Shown piece by piece: positions 6,783 through 7,923 of a DNA stretch of 7,923 nt (position 1 is its first letter; each line of letters opens with the position of its first letter). The notes below the pieces were generated by a model. It made no database searches. It was given only the letters and a program-made list of their open reading frames with translations, and had not been told where the DNA came from. The DNA is from SCQX01 sp035720945 (lineage in GTDB: Bacteria > Pseudomonadota > Gammaproteobacteria > Burkholderiales > Burkholderiaceae_B). Where the stretch lies: assembly GCA_035720945.1 (NCBI GenBank), contig DASTNK010000186.1, positions 1 through 7,923 on the forward strand, written 5' to 3'. The position numbers and the translations under genes are program-made.

Positions 6783-7709
6783 TCAGTCGTCCGCGACCAG
6801 GAAGCGCCTGACGGGCTCGATCTGCTCGTCGGACATGAATGTGGGCGCATGCCCCACGTCCGGCACCACATGCAGTGCCGCGCGCGGGTTGCGCGCCAGC
6901 ATGCGCGCCGCCGTGTCGGTCGACAGCAGATCGGAGCAGTCGCCGCGCACGATGAGCACCGGCACCTGGATGCTTTCATACGCGGACCACAACAGGGCCT
7001 CGGACGCGCGCAGGGCCGCCTCGTTCTGCAGGGCAAAGGGCTTGGCCATGCCCAGGTCATAGTGTTTGATCCACTGCCGGCCTTTTTGCACCATCACGCG
7101 CCGGGCCAGGGTTTCCCATTGTTGGCGCGTGTGGTGCCCGAATCCGGGGGAGATATCGCGCACGTAATCGACCGCCTGATCGAACGTGTCGAACGCCACG
7201 GGCTGACCCACATACAGGCCGATGCGCGCCATGCCACCCATGTCGAGATCCGGCCCGATGTCGTTGAGCACGATACGGCCAAAGGGAATGCCGGATGCGG
7301 CGTCCAGACCATGCACCACGGTTTCCGGGCGTGTGGCGCGGGCCATGGCCTGCGCGCCCAGCAATGCGATGGCGATGAGCCCGCCCATGGACGTGCCCAA
7401 CCAATCCAGCCGGGACGGACGCGAGCGCGCGATCAGCGTGAGCAGATCGGCCACATACTGCGGCACGACATAACCGTCGGGGTTGACGAGCCAGTCCGAC
7501 GCGCCCCGCCCGACGATATCCGGGCAGACCACCCGATAGGTGCCGCAAAGCCGTTGTGCCAGCGTGTCGAAGTCGCGCCCGGTCCGGGTCAGGCCATGCA
7601 CGCACATCAGTACACGGTCGTTGTCCGGATCGCCCCACTCCCAGTAAGCCATGCGATGCAGACCCGCGGGGCTGGCGCAAGTGACGAATTCGAGGCGGGG
7701 TTCTGTCAT
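6783..7709 (-). CDS. Alpha/beta-fold hydrolase, substrate unknown
   Basis: This 308-residue serine hydrolase has an intact presumed triad. MCVHGLTRTGRDF (35-47) gives the oxyanion-hole HG, GTSMGG (105-110) is the nucleophile elbow with Ser107, RGDCSDLLS (255-263) supplies the acid (probably Asp260), and VGHAPTF (285-291) supplies His287. The cap begins after IVLNDIGPDLD (146-156), a motif seen in many uncharacterised proteobacterial hydrolases. No signal peptide or membrane segment is seen, so it is probably cytosolic. Residues about 121-144, between the helix after the nucleophile elbow and IVLNDIGP, look longer than in relatives I remember. I chose the ATG at 7709 because the recognisable N-terminus (EFVTCASPAGLHRMAYWEWGD) begins there; the in-frame ATG at 7805 would add 32 low-complexity residues read from leader DNA. 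It is the first gene of a probable unit with rnm and greB. Esterase, lactonase or C-C hydrolase activity are all possible. Confidence 0.88.
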   Translation of the reverse strand: MTEPRLEFVTCASPAGLHRMAYWEWGDPDNDRVLMCVHGLTRTGRDFDTLAQRLCGTYRVVCPDIVGRGASDWLVNPDGYVVPQYVADLLTLIARSRPSRLDWLGTSMGGLIAIALLGAQAMARATRPETVVHGLDAASGIPFGRIVLNDIGPDLDMGGMARIGLYVGQPVAFDTFDQAVDYVRDISPGFGHHTRQQWETLARRVMVQKGRQWIKHYDLGMAKPFALQNEAALRASEALLWSAYESIQVPVLIVRGDCSDLLSTDTAARMLARNPRAALHVVPDVGHAPTFMSDEQIEPVRRFLVADD

Positions 7710-7745
7710 GAAACTGGGCTCGTTGTATGGGGAAATCGGGCGGGC

Positions 7746-7770
7746 ACGAGAAGGCGGTGCACCGCCTCGT
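7746..7770. repeat. Palindrome/hairpin in the hydrolase leader
   Basis: GGCGGTGCACCGCC (7753-7766) is a perfect 14-base palindrome. The outer segments ACGAG and CTCGT can also pair if two bases bulge. It lies about 45 bases upstream of the hydrolase ATG and downstream of the TATAAT box, so it would be transcribed. It could act as a protein-binding dyad or an RNA stem; no U-run follows it. Confidence 0.4.
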
Positions 7771-7849
7771 GGGATCCTCTGAACAAATCGCCGCGTCGCA
7801 CGCATCCACGGCCGCTTTCCGCTCGACTTGCCCAGGGAATCCTTGAGCC

Positions 7850-7855
7850 ATTATA
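7850..7855 (-). promoter_or_regulatory. Promoter -10 box for the hydrolase-rnm-greB unit
   Basis: A perfect TATAAT on the minus strand lies 140 bases upstream of the hydrolase ATG. The best -35 match (TTCGCT, 3 of 6) is at a long 19-base spacing, so the -35 is weak. If used, it gives a 5' leader of about 130 bases that contains the palindrome at 7753-7766. The rest of the sequence from here to the right edge shows no gene that I can support. Confidence 0.5.
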
Positions 7856-7923
7856 GAGAACCGCCCGACGCGCGAGCGAATGCCCCATGCCGCAACGGCG
7901 CCCCGGGGCACCAAGCCCGCACA

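Noticed and set aside
5927..7060. Longer 377-residue version of the PHP protein
   Set aside because: The extra N-terminal residues are read from within the hydrolase gene in another frame. PHP homology begins only at MKPAITLNADLHCH.
7710..7805. Upstream ATG adding 32 residues to the hydrolase
   Set aside because: The added residues are Arg/Pro-rich, cover the leader palindrome, and show no hydrolase similarity.
6678..7856. 392-codon plus-strand frame opposite the hydrolase
   Set aside because: It is antisense to a gene with an intact catalytic triad, and its composition is that of a codon shadow.
7900..7909. GCCCCGGGGC palindrome near the right edge
   Set aside because: A 10-base GC palindrome is expected by chance in such DNA, there is no U-run, and no upstream gene is visible that it could terminate.
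7057..7914. 285-codon minus-strand frame overlapping the hydrolase in another frame
   Set aside because: It is out of frame with the hydrolase and has no recognisable motif. An internal ATG at 7851 also overlaps the TATAAT box and would not be transcribed from it.
1..7923. Mobile elements, CRISPR arrays, tRNA/rRNA genes, toxin-antitoxin or defence systems
   Set aside because: I looked for terminal inverted repeats, regularly spaced repeats, tRNA-like folds and recognisable proteins of these kinds and saw none. Coding space is filled by conserved core genes.

Overview
The window is a compact, GC-rich bacterial chromosome segment in which every convincing gene lies on the minus strand. Read in transcription order (right to left) they are: an alpha/beta hydrolase, a PHP-domain phosphoesterase of the YciV/RNase AM type, the transcript-cleavage factor GreB, the purine-synthesis enzyme PurL, and the first 285 codons of guaB (IMP dehydrogenase), which runs off the left edge. 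The 1352-residue single-chain PurL, the GreB with an acidic N-terminal extension beginning MNKAFVKE, and the base composition suggest a betaproteobacterium of the Burkholderiales, most likely near Bordetella/Achromobacter. That placement rests on recognition of the proteins, not on a database search.

Layout. Positions 7710-7923 form the leader and promoter region of the hydrolase, with a TATAAT box and a perfect 14-bp palindrome in the presumed 5' untranslated region. The hydrolase (6783-7709) and the PHP gene (5927-6778) are separated by 4 bases, and greB (5316-5891) follows after 35 bases, so these three probably form one transcription unit. A gap of about 240 bases (5073-5315) holds a hairpin that may end that unit and a probable purL promoter. 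purL (1014-5072) starts with GTG and has no obvious Shine-Dalgarno sequence. A strong 10-bp hairpin lies just after its stop. The 158-base gap before guaB contains a perfect TATAAT box, a good Shine-Dalgarno sequence and an upstream dyad, so guaB has its own promoter.

How the genes relate. PurL catalyses the fourth step of de novo purine synthesis, upstream of IMP, and GuaB commits IMP to guanine nucleotides. They are pathway neighbours but appear to be transcribed separately. The PHP enzyme (RNA 5'-end trimming and/or 3',5'-bisphosphonucleotide hydrolysis in characterised relatives) and GreB (rescue of backtracked RNA polymerase) both belong to RNA metabolism. The hydrolase has an intact catalytic triad but no assignable substrate.

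I see no mobile element, CRISPR array, tRNA, rRNA, phage gene or defence system. This is ordinary housekeeping sequence. The points worth a second look are regulatory details at the purL, guaB and hydrolase 5' regions, the hydrolase-PHP-greB grouping, and a probable insertion in the hydrolase.
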